From contig JAETXT010000013.1 in assembly GCA_019188255.1 (NCBI GenBank), positions 1,736,001 to 1,800,000 of the forward strand: DNA of 64,000 nt, given 5' to 3'. Source of the stretch: Verticillium longisporum (Eukaryota > Ascomycota > Sordariomycetes > Glomerellales > Plectosphaerellaceae). Below, piece after piece: positions 1 through 11,901 of this stretch (positions are counted from its first letter, which is position 1; every line of letters starts with the position of its first letter). Both the position numbers and the translations under genes were made by a program. The notes under the pieces were generated by a model, which was given only the letters and a program-made list of their open reading frames with translations, was not told the origin of the DNA and searched no databases.

Positions 1-360
1 ATCTAATTAATCAGTTCATTGCCCAATGCGACAGTTGTCAAGTTATTTGTTGTGCTTTGGCGGGTGTCGCGTCATACAGTATCGAGCCCCTCAAAGTTGC
101 GATATGCAGCTCACCTAGCACGTCATTAAATCCGACATCACGCCGAAACAGGCGGGCAATTCGCAACCGTTCAGAAGTCGCGGTCTGAGAAAATGGAATA
201 TACATACCTGTCACTACTTGACATCTTCTCATTGATTCGTCACCTTCAGTTCATTGTCTTCTTCATTTGAGCCCAAGATATATATTTTCCGTCCCAGAGC
301 ATCCAGCCCTTCACCACCAACCTTACAAGACGCTTACACCACGCGAGATCCACCACCAAA
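1..360. other. Intergenic/upstream region, no gene seen
   Basis: No reading frame here resembles a protein family. The last ~100 bases are the leader and core promoter of the DUF1993 gene. Confidence 0.5.
277..288 (+). promoter_or_regulatory. TATA-like element before the DUF1993 gene
   Basis: The AT-only run GATATATATTTT lies about 75 bases before the ATG at 361, followed by a C/A-rich leader ending in CCACCAAAATGG, a good fungal start context. Assigned by sequence only. Confidence 0.35.
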
Positions 361-938
361 ATGGCTTCACTCCCCCTGTATGACGCGGTGGTCCCTTCTA
401 TTACCAAGGGATTAAAGACCTTTGATCACATTCTCACCAAGACGGAAGAATACGCCAAAGAGAACAACCTCAGCGTGGACGAGGTATTCGTCGAAGCCCG
501 CCTGATCGAGGACCAGAAACCCCTGGTTTTCCAAGTCCAGAACGTTTCCAAAATCGTTCGAATTGCCTTCACACGTTTGACGGGCAAGGAGCTGGAAACT
601 CCTGAAGACAACGAGAAGACTTTTGCGGAGCTGCACAAGCGCATCCAGAGCACATTGGAGCTGGTTCAGACGGTGGACGCTTCGGTAGCCAATGGCCGTG
701 CCGCAGAGTCAGTTGAGCTGTAAGTCAATCGACATCCCAGGAAATGTCGTGTTCATAGCTAAACTTTGACAGGGCTGCCGCCGGGCATAAGAAGACGTTG
801 ACGGTGCAGGATGCTCTTCTGTACCACAGCTTGCCTAACTTCTTCTTCCATGTCGTTACCGCCTACTTTATTCTCCGCGCGAAGGGTGTGCCGCTAGGCA
901 AGCTTGATTACCTCGGTGGCTTCCTCGGGGTTTTCTAG
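361..938 (+). CDS. DUF1993 family protein
   Basis: Two exons, 361-719 and 773-938, joined across a 53-nt intron (GTAAGT donor, AACTTTGACAG acceptor), give a 174-residue protein, the usual length for DUF1993 proteins. The first exon opens with MASLPLYDAVVPSITKGL. The second ends with LPNFFFHVVTAYFILRAKGV followed by a GKLDYLGGF-like tail, which is the conserved C-terminal signature of the family. DUF1993 proteins are small all-helical proteins, possibly related to the DinB-like fold, with no settled biochemical role. There is no signal peptide or membrane segment. The start is the first ATG and has strong context. Without splicing the frame stops just after the donor, which supports the intron. 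Confidence 0.9.
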
Positions 939-1390
939 AGGTCGGGGGGATCATAGCGAGGAATACTGATAAATACATACCCGAGTCATTCGGCTGTCTG
1001 GCTTATGCCGAGTCTGTCCTGCTCTGTTTTCAAGCAGCTGTTGTTCGCTGTCGATCTGCCTATTGAAAAGGGCATGTACCGTGACATGAATTTGCATCAG
1101 CAAGCACAAAATCCTTCAACCATTCTGAAGCATGACATGGTCTTACCTCAAAGCCCCAGGTTGCAGAGCCCATAGCAAACCCCACTGTTCATCGACATAC
1201 ATGCGTCACGTGAGAACGCGTTTGTGCTTCGGCATCAGTATGACGCCATGCTGAATCAGCAATGCCCTCCACCATGACATCCTCCCAGGCATCCACCAAG
1301 TCAATGTGAGATTGGAGTATCAACGCGTGTAAGACAGATCCCTCAGTCTCGACATCCAAGGCGTCGCGCAGTCATCGCCGCGCCTGAAGG
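939..1390. other. Intergenic region between DUF1993 gene and rad4
   Basis: About 450 bases with no supported gene; 3' end of the upstream gene and promoter/leader of rad4. Confidence 0.5.
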
Positions 1391-3980
1391 ATGGCCGGCC
1401 GCAAGCGCAAGGCGCCCTCGAGGTCGAAGACGTCCCAAAGCGACCTCCCAGATGTATACCAAGATTTGCTGGCCGAGGCTGGCGCCGGCCCGTCTACGCA
1501 GCCTCATGCAGAGGAGTCACCAAGGAAGCGCAGACGGCCAGGTGAGAGGCCGGCGACACCAGCTGCGCCAAAGACTCCCAAGACGGAGCAGGTTTCGGAG
1601 GACGACGACAGCGACGATGAGCTCGAGTTTGAAGATGTCCCCATTCCGGCGCCAAACCTCCAGACGATGTACCTGGATACTGATGATGAGGACGAGGACG
1701 ATGAGATGATCTTCGAAGATGTGCCCATCGTACCTTTGCAGACCAGCCCCATCGTTGCCGCACCCCGAGCCGACCTCGAGCTGAACCTGACAGCGCATCG
1801 AGCAGTTGCGCCAAAGGCACCAGAGAGACGGAAACCAATCACCAAGGCAGAGAGAGACCTCCGGATTCACGCCCACAAGTCACATTTGTTATGCTTATTG
1901 ATACACACGGCGCGGAGAAACCGATGGTGCAACGACAGCGAGGTGCAGAACAGCCTGCGTCCGTTGCTGTCAAAGAAGGTTGCATCTCTGCTGAAGCCGA
2001 GACCGAACCTGTCTCAGTTTGGTCAAACTGAGTCCCTGAAGGATGGTCTCGAGCAGATCGGCCGCACCTTCAAGGCCAAGTACCAGGTGACCGAACGTGG
2101 TCTGCGTCGTTGCCTATGGGCCGAAGCACCCGAGCATCTAGAAAAGGTGACGACAGCCTTCCCTCGTACACATCAACATCATGCAGAGAGCCGTTCCTGA
2201 CCGATTCATAGTATGAACCCCCAGACGACATGGACTCGTGTATCGGGAGAGATGATTTTCAGACTGCGGCCCGAACGCTCGAAGGATCACGCGACACGGG
2301 TGCACAGCTGCTTTGTGCGTTGCTACGGTCAGCAGGTGTGCAGACTCGTCTAGTGGCATCCTTTCAACCGCTTAGCTTCACAGCCGGCGGTCCAACCTTG
2401 CCGAAGCCTCAAACAGTCAAAATGACGGCTTCGAAAGCCAAGGCCGAGGAAATGCAGCGCCTCGCCAAAGCCAAACAAGAAATGGCGCCCTCACCGGCCA
2501 TACCCTCGGCCAGGAGGCGGCTCGGCCATCCCAACGCGACAGCATACCGCGTGCCGACCATGACGGCAGCGCCTAGCACGTCGCGGCCCGTCAAAATTCA
2601 CAAACCGCTCCGTGAGTCTCCGTATCCGGTGTACTGGGTCGAGGTTCTCGACGTTGCGCATCAAAGGTGGCAACCTGTCGATTCTCTTGTGACAGATACA
2701 CTGTGGAAGCCTGCGAAACTCGAGCCACCAGCATCCGACCGAGATAACAACTTGACCTATGTGCTGGCCTTTGAGTCTGACGGCACAGCCAAAGACGTGA
2801 CGAGGCGCTATGCGAAGGGATACGCGGCAAAGACTCGCAAACTGCGGATAGAGACTGCCGAAGCAGACGGCGCGCAGTGGTGGGCCAAGGCGCTCAAGGT
2901 GTTTGCGCGACGGCGACCGACGGATGTTGATCATATCGAAGCCAGCGAGCTCGAGGCGACGGCGTCACGAGAACCCATGCCGCGTAACGTTGCCGATTTC
3001 AAAGACCACCCCATCTACGCGCTGGAACGACACCTGCGGCGCCACGAGGTGCTCAAAGCCGACGCGCAGCCGGCGGGGACTGTGAGCGCCGGCAGCAAGG
3101 CGCCGCTGGAGACGATCTACCGGCGACGGGACGTGCGGATCGCCCGCAGCCGCGACAAGTGGTATCGCATGGGGCGAGACGTCAAACCGATGGAAATGCC
3201 CGTCAAGTTCCTGACAAAGCGAGTCAACACCAAGCCGGGGGAGTACGTGGATGACGGATACGGGGGCGACGTGCGCGACGCGGAGGGGACGCCCGTGTTC
3301 ACGGAGGAGCAGACGGAGGAGTACAGGCCGCCGCCGGTGGTGCGGGGGCGGGTGCCGAAGAATAAGTTTGGTAACATCGACCTCTACGTGCCCAGCATGG
3401 TGCCCAAGGGGGCGTCTGGATCGCCGACGACAGCGAGGACGAGCCTTCGTCTGCGCGGGCGGCGTTCATCCTGGGCATCGACTACGCGCCTGCACTCACT
3501 GGGTTCTTGTTCAAGGGGCGACAAGGCACAGCGGTGCTCAATGGCGTCGTGGTGGCCGAGGAATACGAAGAGGCCATGCGGGCGGTCAAAGCCGGGCTCA
3601 GCGATGTCGAAGCACAGCAGCAGCAGGACCGCAGAGCAACGGCAGCGCTGCGAATGTGGAAGCGGTTCCTCGTGGTCCTACGTATCCACGAACGGGTGTA
3701 TGCCGGTGTCAGCGCCGAGGAGAGGGCGGCAGACGAGGCAGGGCGAGGGTTGGTGGCTGATGGGGAGGAAGAGGGCCACGGTTCGGGTCCTGCGACGGAG
3801 GCTGAGCTCGAGGATGAAGTGCTAGATGAGGAAGCTCTCGAGGCGCTCGATGAGGTGGATGCAGACGAAGAGGCAGCCAGTGAAACGACCGAGGAGATCA
3901 CCATGGCGGACGAGGACTTTGGTGGTGGTGGCTTCATGACCGAGGGGGATGACCTGGGCGGTGGCTTCATGGTTGACTGA
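1391..3980 (+). CDS. rad4: XPC/Rad4 DNA damage recognition protein, frame broken once
   Basis: Rad4/XPC binds helix-distorting lesions and starts global-genome nucleotide excision repair with Rad23. Exon 1 (1391-2146) encodes a basic, acidic-patch-rich N-terminus and the start of the transglutaminase-like domain. A 65-nt intron (2147-2211) is followed by exon 2 (2212-3980), which carries GSRDTGAQLLCALLRSAGVQ and then the beta-hairpin domains: BHD1 near DFKDHPIYALERHLRRHE, BHD2 near ETIYRRRDVRIARSRDKW and BHD3 near FGNIDLYVPSMVPKG. At the G run 3408-3412 the frame is lost. One extra G would continue into VWIADDSEDE and then LGIDYAPALTGFLFKGR, the expected BHD3 continuation in the next frame, ending at the stop 3978-3980. 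The repaired reading is about 841 residues, normal for fungal Rad4. As written, BHD3 would be truncated. An undercalled base is more likely than a true pseudogene because all downstream sequence still reads as coding. Confidence 0.93.
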
Positions 3981-5503
3981 GGCGCAGTCCGTCCATCGTA
4001 GCAAGAAGGACTGCGTTGCAAAACATGACCTTGAATCAAGTCTATGCAAGTCGCGACCGGGGATCGATCACGGCTGTGAGTGCACTGCTGATGGCATTGA
4101 AGTACCGAGGACGCATCGTTCGGCACGCCAGTATGAGGTTCGAGCAAGCGGTTGCTCGTACAGGGTCCCCTCCCCACCTTAGGTGCCTCGGCCCCTGCCT
4201 CTGTCGGCACCTGCCTACACCTCACTGTACCTTCATCCATAATCAGCTCAGGTACTACCTGGAAGTCGTTGAAAGGTAGGCGCAAACGAGATGGTGCCCC
4301 GCAAGTCATGACGTAATCGACAGTCAAGGGGGGTTTTAGCATCTAGGCATGAAGAAAAAGGGCGCCATCCAGACGAATAGGAGTCTAAGGTCGGCCTTCT
4401 TGGCAGTCCGCGTGGTGTCTTGGATGCGATTTCGCCTGGTCGATACGAAATACGTCCAAAGAGGTGTCGTGGCCACTCACACACATAGAACGTACGTTGA
4501 CGGCGCAGCGCACAGAGTCGTCCCCGATACGCGTACATTCGGCAACCTGGATCAATCCTTTGGCTCAGGGGCGCGGCGCAGCATGCCACCCCCGAGACAC
4601 TCACTTGTCAGCCTGGGGTCATTTCTTTATGACGAATACGCGCATCTACCCGTCGCGTTGCGTAGATTTTTACGGTACCGACATGATGTGAACGGGCGCA
4701 AGGCAGCCGTTTCATGCCCTGTCTGGGTTCAACATCTTGCCTCTCCCCAAGCGAACGAAATTGAGGCCGACTTGCGCAGCTCAGGGATGGGGGCAGCTAC
4801 TGGCTACAACCTACAGGGGAGTCTGATCAGGCTAGTACAGCGGGAACCATCTCCACTATCCGTTAACGGCACGTTTGGCCTGGCTGCTCCTACCTACCTA
4901 CCTACCTACCGAAGGTACCTACCTAAAGTTTTCTCGGGTAAGGTAGGTAACGCACTGGCACGTTGCGAGCTCAGAGGCAGTGCAGTGGACAGCCTCAGTT
5001 GCCTGCCAAAGTGGGGCGGGCCAACGCGCTCCCTCAGGAGGTACCTCAGTTGCGCATCCATGCCCAGAGCCTTGGGGCAGAGGGTGGTGATTCAGTCTGC
5101 CAAGACCCCGGAGGTACACGGACACACGGTTCAATGTCTGCCCGCCCAAGGCAGTCAACACAAAAACAGAAAAAGGCATTCCTCCTCCATCATGGCCGCC
5201 AGTCGTACAAAACCTTCGGTTGAACGAGTCTTGACTTGGAATTCTATATAGCGTACATCTACACCTAATCTCCTCCTGGCTTTCGACCTTGCTGTCACTC
5301 CTTTTGCTCCTTCCATACGCGGTCGCAGCCCGTCGTCACCACGTTGTCGATGCCTATTCCATCGCAGACGAACACATAGGTAGTGAACTCTCTTCCTCTA
5401 CCAGAGGTACCTCCACCCCTTCGCCAACCACACCCGAACGAACGTTCAGCCATCCGCCGGCCTGACACCTCGAGAACGCTGCTCACAGCGCCCAGCCGCC
5501 GCC
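3981..5503. other. Intergenic region before the ABCA gene
   Basis: About 1.5 kb without a supported gene. A 300-codon open frame at 4349-5251 has no family resemblance and a composition unlike its neighbours. ACCTACCTACCT-type repeats lie at about 4892-4955. Confidence 0.5.
5241..5250 (+). promoter_or_regulatory. TATA-like element upstream of the ABCA transporter
   Basis: ATTCTATATA, about 255 bases before the ATG at 5504, is followed by a C-rich leader. Tentative assignment by sequence only. Confidence 0.25.
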
Positions 5504-8500
5504 ATGGCCTTCATGCGGCAGACTGGCACGCTCATACGCAAGAACTTTACCATATTGCTGCGCCATCCCTTCACCTTCGTCTCTATCCCCTTCGTCCTGC
5601 CCATCTTCCTTGCCGGTTGGTTAGGCGTTGCGCAGAACCTCTTCCGGCCCCCGTCACCTACGTCACCGGTGCTCCCTATGCCATACGTTCGCTTGCTGAA
5701 GCCCTTGAAGGGGCTGGAAACCGCAGTCGTGTCGTGTTCGTCGATGGCGGCTACGAGGATGGGCCCATTGATAGCGTCATCGATTCCCTGACGACCAGCG
5801 CCCAAGCGGCTGACGGCATCGAAGTCTTGCGCCGTTCCGATGACAGCTCTCTCAACGTTGACTGCGAGCCTGGACAGAGGGCCGTCACCGACTGCTTTGG
5901 CGCAGTCTCCTTTTACTCTTCGCCCTCCGAAGGTGGAAGCTCTGGGGACGGAAGCTTTTGGAATTACACCATTTTCCTCGATGGCGCCATTCATGGCCTC
6001 AACATTCACGTCGACCGCAACAACAACGACGTCGACAAGTTCCTGCTGCCTCTCCAGAGAGCTGTTGATGCCGCCATTGCCAATGTGACGGCGTCCAATG
6101 CCTCCGACTCGAGCGGGCCTCGGCCGGCCGAGCTGCCTGCGACCATCGACCGCCTCCCCTTCACCAGCTTGACGGAGGACGAGTACGAGAAGCAGGTGCG
6201 CGAAGACTATCAATCCAGCATCATCAACTTCCTTGCCGTCGCCTACCTCACCACTGTCATGTTTGTCATCTATCACATGACTGGCTTCATCGCCACCGAG
6301 CGCGAGTCCGGCATGACCCAGCTCATCGACGCCATGATGCCCATCCGCCGCCGCTGGGTCGCCCAGCTCGCCCGCGTTGTCTCGTACCACGTCGCTTTTT
6401 CTCTGCTGTACCTGCCCGGCTGGGTCGTCGGCTCCATCGTTCTGCGCGCCAACATCTGGTCCAACACAAGCGTCGGTGTCGTCCTCGTGTATTATGTTCT
6501 CGCAGGCCTAGCTATGGCCTCCGCTGCCATTCTCGTCTCCTCCTTCTTCCAGAAAGCCCAGCTGAGTGGCGTCACGGCCCTGCTAGCGACCGTCCTCCTC
6601 GGTATCCTGGCACAGGCGCTGACCGACCCAGGCCCCGGCGTCTTCGACGTTCTGACGCACCTCTTCACCCCCTGCTACGTCTTCTTTTTTCCCATCACCA
6701 TGGCCCGCTGGGAGTGAGCGCGCATGGGCACGAACCTGACCGACGTGGCCCCCAACAGTTCCTTTGAGCTGCCAGCCATTGTCTTTTGGATTTTCCTCAT
6801 CATTCAGATTTTCGTCTACCCTCTGCTCGGCATCCTCATTGAAGGTCGTCTGTTCGGTACGAGCGCCAAGGGCCGCACCGTTCTCTACGATCAACCCACC
6901 GACGGCTCGCACAATGGCCCGGCCGTGCGCCTCGATGGCTTCAGCAAGTACTATCCACCATCTGCCTTCCAGCGCCTCATGTCCGTCTTTGGGAAGCCGC
7001 CTGAGACTGTCAAGGCCGTAGACGGGTTGACTCTGGATGCCCCGCGAGGCATGATCCTCTGCCTTCTGGGCAGCAACGGAAGTGGCAAGTCGACAACGCT
7101 CGACTCGATCGCCGGTACCAATAGGCTCACCAGCGGCTCCATTACGATTGACGGCACCGGAGGCTTGGGTATTGCGCCCCAAAAGAACGTGCTGTGGGAC
7201 GAGCTGACCGTCGAGGAGCACCTCAAGATCTTCAACCGTCTCAAGGCCCCCGGCCAGACGGCGTCCAAGCAGGAGATACGCGACCTCGTGCAGGCCATTG
7301 ACCTAAGTCCCAAGAGGAAAGCGTTCTCCAAGACACTCTCGGGCGGTCAGAAGCGCAAGCTACAGCTCGGCATGATGCTGACAGGAGGAAGTGCCGTCTG
7401 TTGCGTCGACGAGGTCAGCAGTGGGCTCGATCCCCTCAGTCGTCGCAAGATTTGGGACATTCTCTTGGCTGAGCGTGGCCGACGCACCATCATCCTTACG
7501 ACGCACTTCCTTGACGAGGCTGATCTCCTTGCTGACCACATTGCTGTTCTTTCCAAGGGAACCCTGCGTGCCAGCGGTTCATCTGTTGAACTGAAGAATA
7601 CGCTCGGTGCCGGCTACCGCGTTCACGTCCCCAAGGACACAGGTAGCACGGATGCGCCTGAGATCGAGGGTGTTCAGAAGAAAGATTCCTTTGATTTCAT
7701 TACCTACGTCGCTCCCTCGTCGGCTTTGGCTGCTCAGGTCATCCGCACGTTGGAAGCCCGCAACATCAAAGGATACAACTTCTCCGGTCCTACCATTGAG
7801 GACGTCTTCCTGCATCTTGCAGAAGAGACGCGAGACCAGGCAGAAGCCGTCACCGGAGACGACCCTGCAAACCATAGCGAGAAGACGTTATCCGGTGCCG
7901 TTACGCCTCCGTCCCGCGGACACCAAAAGCCAGGGCTCTCATTGATGAGCGGCAGGCGGATCGGCTACGTCCGCCAGTCCATGGTACTCTTCCGAAAGCG
8001 CTATACCATTTTCAAGACGAATTGGCTCCCGTACGTGGCCGCCTTTATCATCCCTATCATAGCTGCTGGGCTGGTGACCATCTTCATCCGCGACGCGGAC
8101 CCCAGCTCCTGCGCTCCTCCTGATGACAACTTCAGTGCAGGGGCCGAGGGCCTGGACTTGAGCGAGGCTGGTTTCGGTTTCGTCATTGGACCCAGCGGCA
8201 AGTGGAATGAAGGCGCAGCTGCCCAGGTGCTTGGGCCGGCCTTCCTCGGAGCTGCTGGAGGCAGTGGTAACAACGGTGGAGGGAGCGATGGGGCTTTGGA
8301 TGTCTTGCGACAAATCCTCGAACGCAACACGACCGTCGTGGATTCCTTCCAGGAGTTCACCGACGCCATCGATGAACGTCGCGCTGATATCAAGCCTGCG
8401 GGCCTGTGGCTTGGAGATGACAGCAATGCCCCAACGCTCGCCTACCTAGGCAACAGAGGCGGCCTGATCAACTCGCTTCTTGGTCAGAATATCCTGGACA

Positions 8501-10443
8501 TGCTCCTCAGCAATGTCACCGTGTCCACTCGCTACGCCCCTCTCGAAATCTCGTGGGCCGACCAGAACACCCAATCGCTGCAGCTCTTTGTCTACATTGC
8601 CCTCGCGCTATGCCTCTATCCCGCCTTCTTCGCCTTGTACCCAAGCCTGGAGAGGCACAGACATGTCCGCGGCCTGGAGTACTCCAACGGTGTGCGACCC
8701 CTGCCCCTGTGGATGGCGTACATCGCCTTTGACTTCTCCATTGTCCTCGTTGCGTCAGCCATCATGGTTGCCGCCTGGGCTGCGGTGTCTGACATTTGGT
8801 ATCACATTGGCTTCATCTACCTGATCTTCATCTTGTACGGGTTGGCTTCGATTCTGCTGGCATACGTCATCTCGCTTGTGAGCAAGACCCAGCTGGCTGC
8901 TTTCGCGACAACGGCGATGCTCCAGGCCGGCATATTCCTCGTGTATATCATCGCCTATTTCTTCAGCTTCACGGCTGCTCCTATCGAGCGCGTCGACGAT
9001 ACTCTTCGGCTCGTGCATTTTATCGTCTCGATATTTGCGCCCATCGGCTCGGTAGCGCGGTCGCTTCTCCTTGCTCTCAACCTCTTCTCGACTGCTTGCG
9101 ACGGTGATGTCGTTGCCTCGAATCCGGGTGGCATGCTCCAATATGGTGGGCCCATCCTGTATCTCATCCTGCAATCGATCATCCTGTTCGGCGTGCTGCT
9201 CTGGGGCGACAGCGGGTCACCAGGCTCGAGCATCGCAGGCCTGTTCCGGAAGAAGGCCAAGGAGCAGAACGCCGCCGAGGCCACAGACGAGGAAGTGGCA
9301 AAGGAACTGACCCGTGTCACGAGCACGCAGAACGGCGATGACGGACTCAAGGTCACGCACGTTACCAAGTCGTTTGGCAAGAACACGGCTGTGGACAATG
9401 TGACGTTCGGCATCAAGCGCGGCGAGGTGTTTGCCTGCCTGGGCCCGAACGGCGCAGGTAAGAGTACCCTGATCTCGTTGATTCGCGGCGACCTCAAGCC
9501 CAGCCATAACGGCGGCGACATCTTCATCGAGGACAAGTCGGTCATTTCCAACCTTGCGGCCGCCCGAGGCAGCCTCGGCGTCTGCCCTCAACACGATGCG
9601 CTGGACCAGATGACTGTCAGGGAGCACCTTGAGTTCTACGCCCGCATCCGTGGCATCCCCGAGATTGACGTCAATGTCAACGCCGTCATAGATGCGGTCG
9701 GCTTGCGTGCCTTTTCAGACCGCCAGGCGCACGCGCTCTCTGGTGGCAACAAGCGCAAGTTGAGTCTGGGCATCGCCCTCATGGGCAATCCTACCGTAGT
9801 GCTACTCGATGAACCATCGTCTGGCCTTGATGCGGCGGCCAAGCGCATCATGTGGAAGACGCTGGCCGCCACGGTTCCCGGTCGGTCCATCCTCCTGACG
9901 ACACACAGCATGGAGGAGGCCGGCGCTCTGGCCGGCCGCGCTGGAATCTTGGCGAAGCGAATGCTGGCGCTGGGCACACCGGAAAACCTGCGCCGCCGCT
10001 TCGGTGACGCGCTGCACGTGCATCTCATCAGCAAGAGCGCGCCTCACACGTCACCCGAGGAGACGGAACGGGTCCGGCAGTGGGTGGAGGCGCGCTTCCC
10101 TGGTGCCGAGTTTGACAAGACGTATCACGGGCAGATGCGATTTGCGGTGCCGGCAAGCGAGGCTGTCGCTGTGTTCGGAGAGCGGCATAGGGATCAGCAG
10201 CAGATCACGCGTTCGAGCGAGGATGTCGAAGACAGCGCCGTGGGGCAGCTGGTGGTCATGCTCGAGGAGATGAAGGAGGCGCTGGGCATCATGCACTTCA
10301 GCGTCACGCCAACGACGCTGGACCAGGTCTTCCTGACGATTGTTGGAAACCATAACATCCAGGAGGAGGGATACAAGCAGGAGGAGAAGAAGAAGGACTG
10401 GAAGTACTGGCTGCGGGTGCTGTGCTGTTGGCCGAGGAGGTAG
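5504..10443 (+). CDS. ABCA-type full ABC transporter, with one frame break and one in-frame TGA
   Basis: A full transporter of the (TMD-NBD)x2 type, ABCA-like, presumably moving lipids; the substrate is unknown. The start MAFMRQTGTLIRKNF is followed by the first membrane segment. A large extracytosolic loop and a membrane bundle with FIATERESGMTQLIDAMMP come next. NBD1 has Walker A LLGSNGSGKST, signature LSGGQKRKL, Walker B CCVDEVSSGLD and switch His in TTHFLDE. After the second membrane half, NBD2 has LGPNGAGKST, LSGGNKRKL, VVLLDEPSSGLD and TTHSMEE. Two lesions are seen. At the C5 run 5648-5652 the frame moves by one base; a sixth C reads RPPVTYVTGAPYAIRSL. A TGA at 6715-6717 interrupts MARWE before the ATG at 6724 in the same frame. 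The TGA can be removed by splicing 6714-6758 (45 nt, GTGAGC donor, CTGAC at 6736-6740, CAACAG acceptor), or it is a CGA-to-TGA change, since the bypassed residues look coding. The repaired length is about 1646 residues. Confidence 0.9.
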
Positions 10444-11901
10444 ACAAGCGCTCGCCTAGCCGTGGGAGCATGATCCTTGGGGCCCACAGGGATTTTGTTT
10501 GCTTTTTCCTTGCCTACTGTGTTTTTTAATATGGGATATGGGAGTCGAAGATACCACGAGTGAGATACCTTGAGATCGTTGCATTTAGAATTTTCTATGC
10601 CTTGTACTATTCATATTCGGATCATTAACTTACTGCTGGCGTGGTAATGAGATGTGGTGGAGCTGCTCGGACTTTGAGATCTAGAAGTACAACAGGCAAG
10701 GCCTGATGCTGAGGTAAGGTTGTGGGGAGCGCAGATCCATGCTTGGCCACACATGCAGACCTGGCAGAGAAGCAGGAAGGCTGGGACGACGTAGTGTGGG
10801 GACGAAGGCGGCGTGGGCGTCGAGGCACTACGTAACGCACCCAGAACAGCAATGCCAGCGTAGCTAGGTGCCTACCTGCCCAGGTGCTAACCTACCTACC
10901 TTACCTAGGTACCCAAGGCACCTAGGTACTAACCTACCTAGGTACTAACCTACCTAGGTAGGTAGGCAAGGTGGGTACCCAAGTAGAGAGAGGTACCTCA
11001 TGGGCCTTGAATCGGCGCACGCCAGTGCAATCATCATCCGCCGTCACTTCTCGAGGTACTTCCTTTCACATTGCCCCGAGACTGCGTCGAATTTTTTTTT
11101 TCCTTTCCTCCAAAAGAATCATCCTGAACCATCCTACCCAAGACCAGCAGCATCCCATCCGTCTCTGCAAAGGGGGCTGTCTAGGTCATCTCGCGCCCAG
11201 TCCAGGCCCATCCCGGCAACAGGCACAGCCTCACAGACCCCCTTCCAACCCACCTTTACCGTCTTGCTTGCCCCCGCCTCGACCACCTACAAACCTTGGT
11301 TGCTGCTGCTGGTGGACGACGACTCATCTGCTCCCGCTCATCCACATTACGTACCCTTCGCCGCCCACTGCGACGGTTCCGACCTGATCGTCTAACCGCG
11401 TGGCCTCTGCCGCATCAACCTGCAACCTCTTCGTCTGTTTGTGCCTTCCGCGCCAACCTCGATTTCCATCGCATCGCCCAGGTATCACCGCCCCGCCTGC
11501 TGCCGCCGCCGCCGCCTCCGCCGGTTCGAGAGCTAATCGTACCTTGAGGTATTCACCGCACCATATTATCTCGGCACACCCGCCCGCACCCTCATCTCCG
11601 ACAAACCCAACCCAACCCGTGTCCTGCCCAACACCTCCGACTTTCTACCGCGCAACCTATCTTGTCGCGTCCATCTACAGCACCTCGCCGCCGCTTGCAT
11701 TCCGTTCCCGTCTTCCTGCTGTCTGGTCAGGCAGCCGCGGTTGCTTCACGCGCTCGTCGTCCGTCGCCCCGAACGGAGCTTGGCTCTCCCCCCTTCTGCT
11801 CCACCTCCACACCTTCGCTGTTCCTCGTTGCGACAGCCCAAAACATCCAGAAACCGGTCCAAACGTAGCAGCCTGCTACAGCACCGCGCCAGTCGCCCAG
11901 C
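10444..11901. other. Intergenic region and long leader before the epsin gene
   Basis: No supported gene. It holds the ACCTAGGT repeat cluster at 10859-10990 and then about 800 bases of C/T-rich sequence typical of a long fungal 5' leader. Open frames here are low-complexity translations of that tract. Confidence 0.5.
10859..10990. repeat. Cluster of ACCTACCTAGGTAGGT-type palindromic repeats
   Basis: Within about 130 bases the palindrome CCTAGGT and its half sites CTACCT/AGGTAG recur many times, with the unit AACCTACCTAGGTACT nearly repeated in tandem at about 10930-10962. Shorter versions occur at 4892-4955, 14698-14720, 23985-24007, 51681-51705, 55920-55943, 59165-59200 and 61802-61820, all outside coding sequence. 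Confidence 0.8.

Noticed and set aside
3482..4342. 286-codon minus-strand open frame opposite rad4
   Set aside because: Ser-rich antisense of an acidic coding region; a shadow frame.
4349..5251. 300-codon plus-strand open frame
   Set aside because: No family resemblance, low coding quality, overlaps ACCTACCT repeats; likely chance.
5446..6390. 314-codon minus-strand open frame opposite the ABCA gene
   Set aside because: Antisense shadow of GC-rich coding sequence, no motifs.
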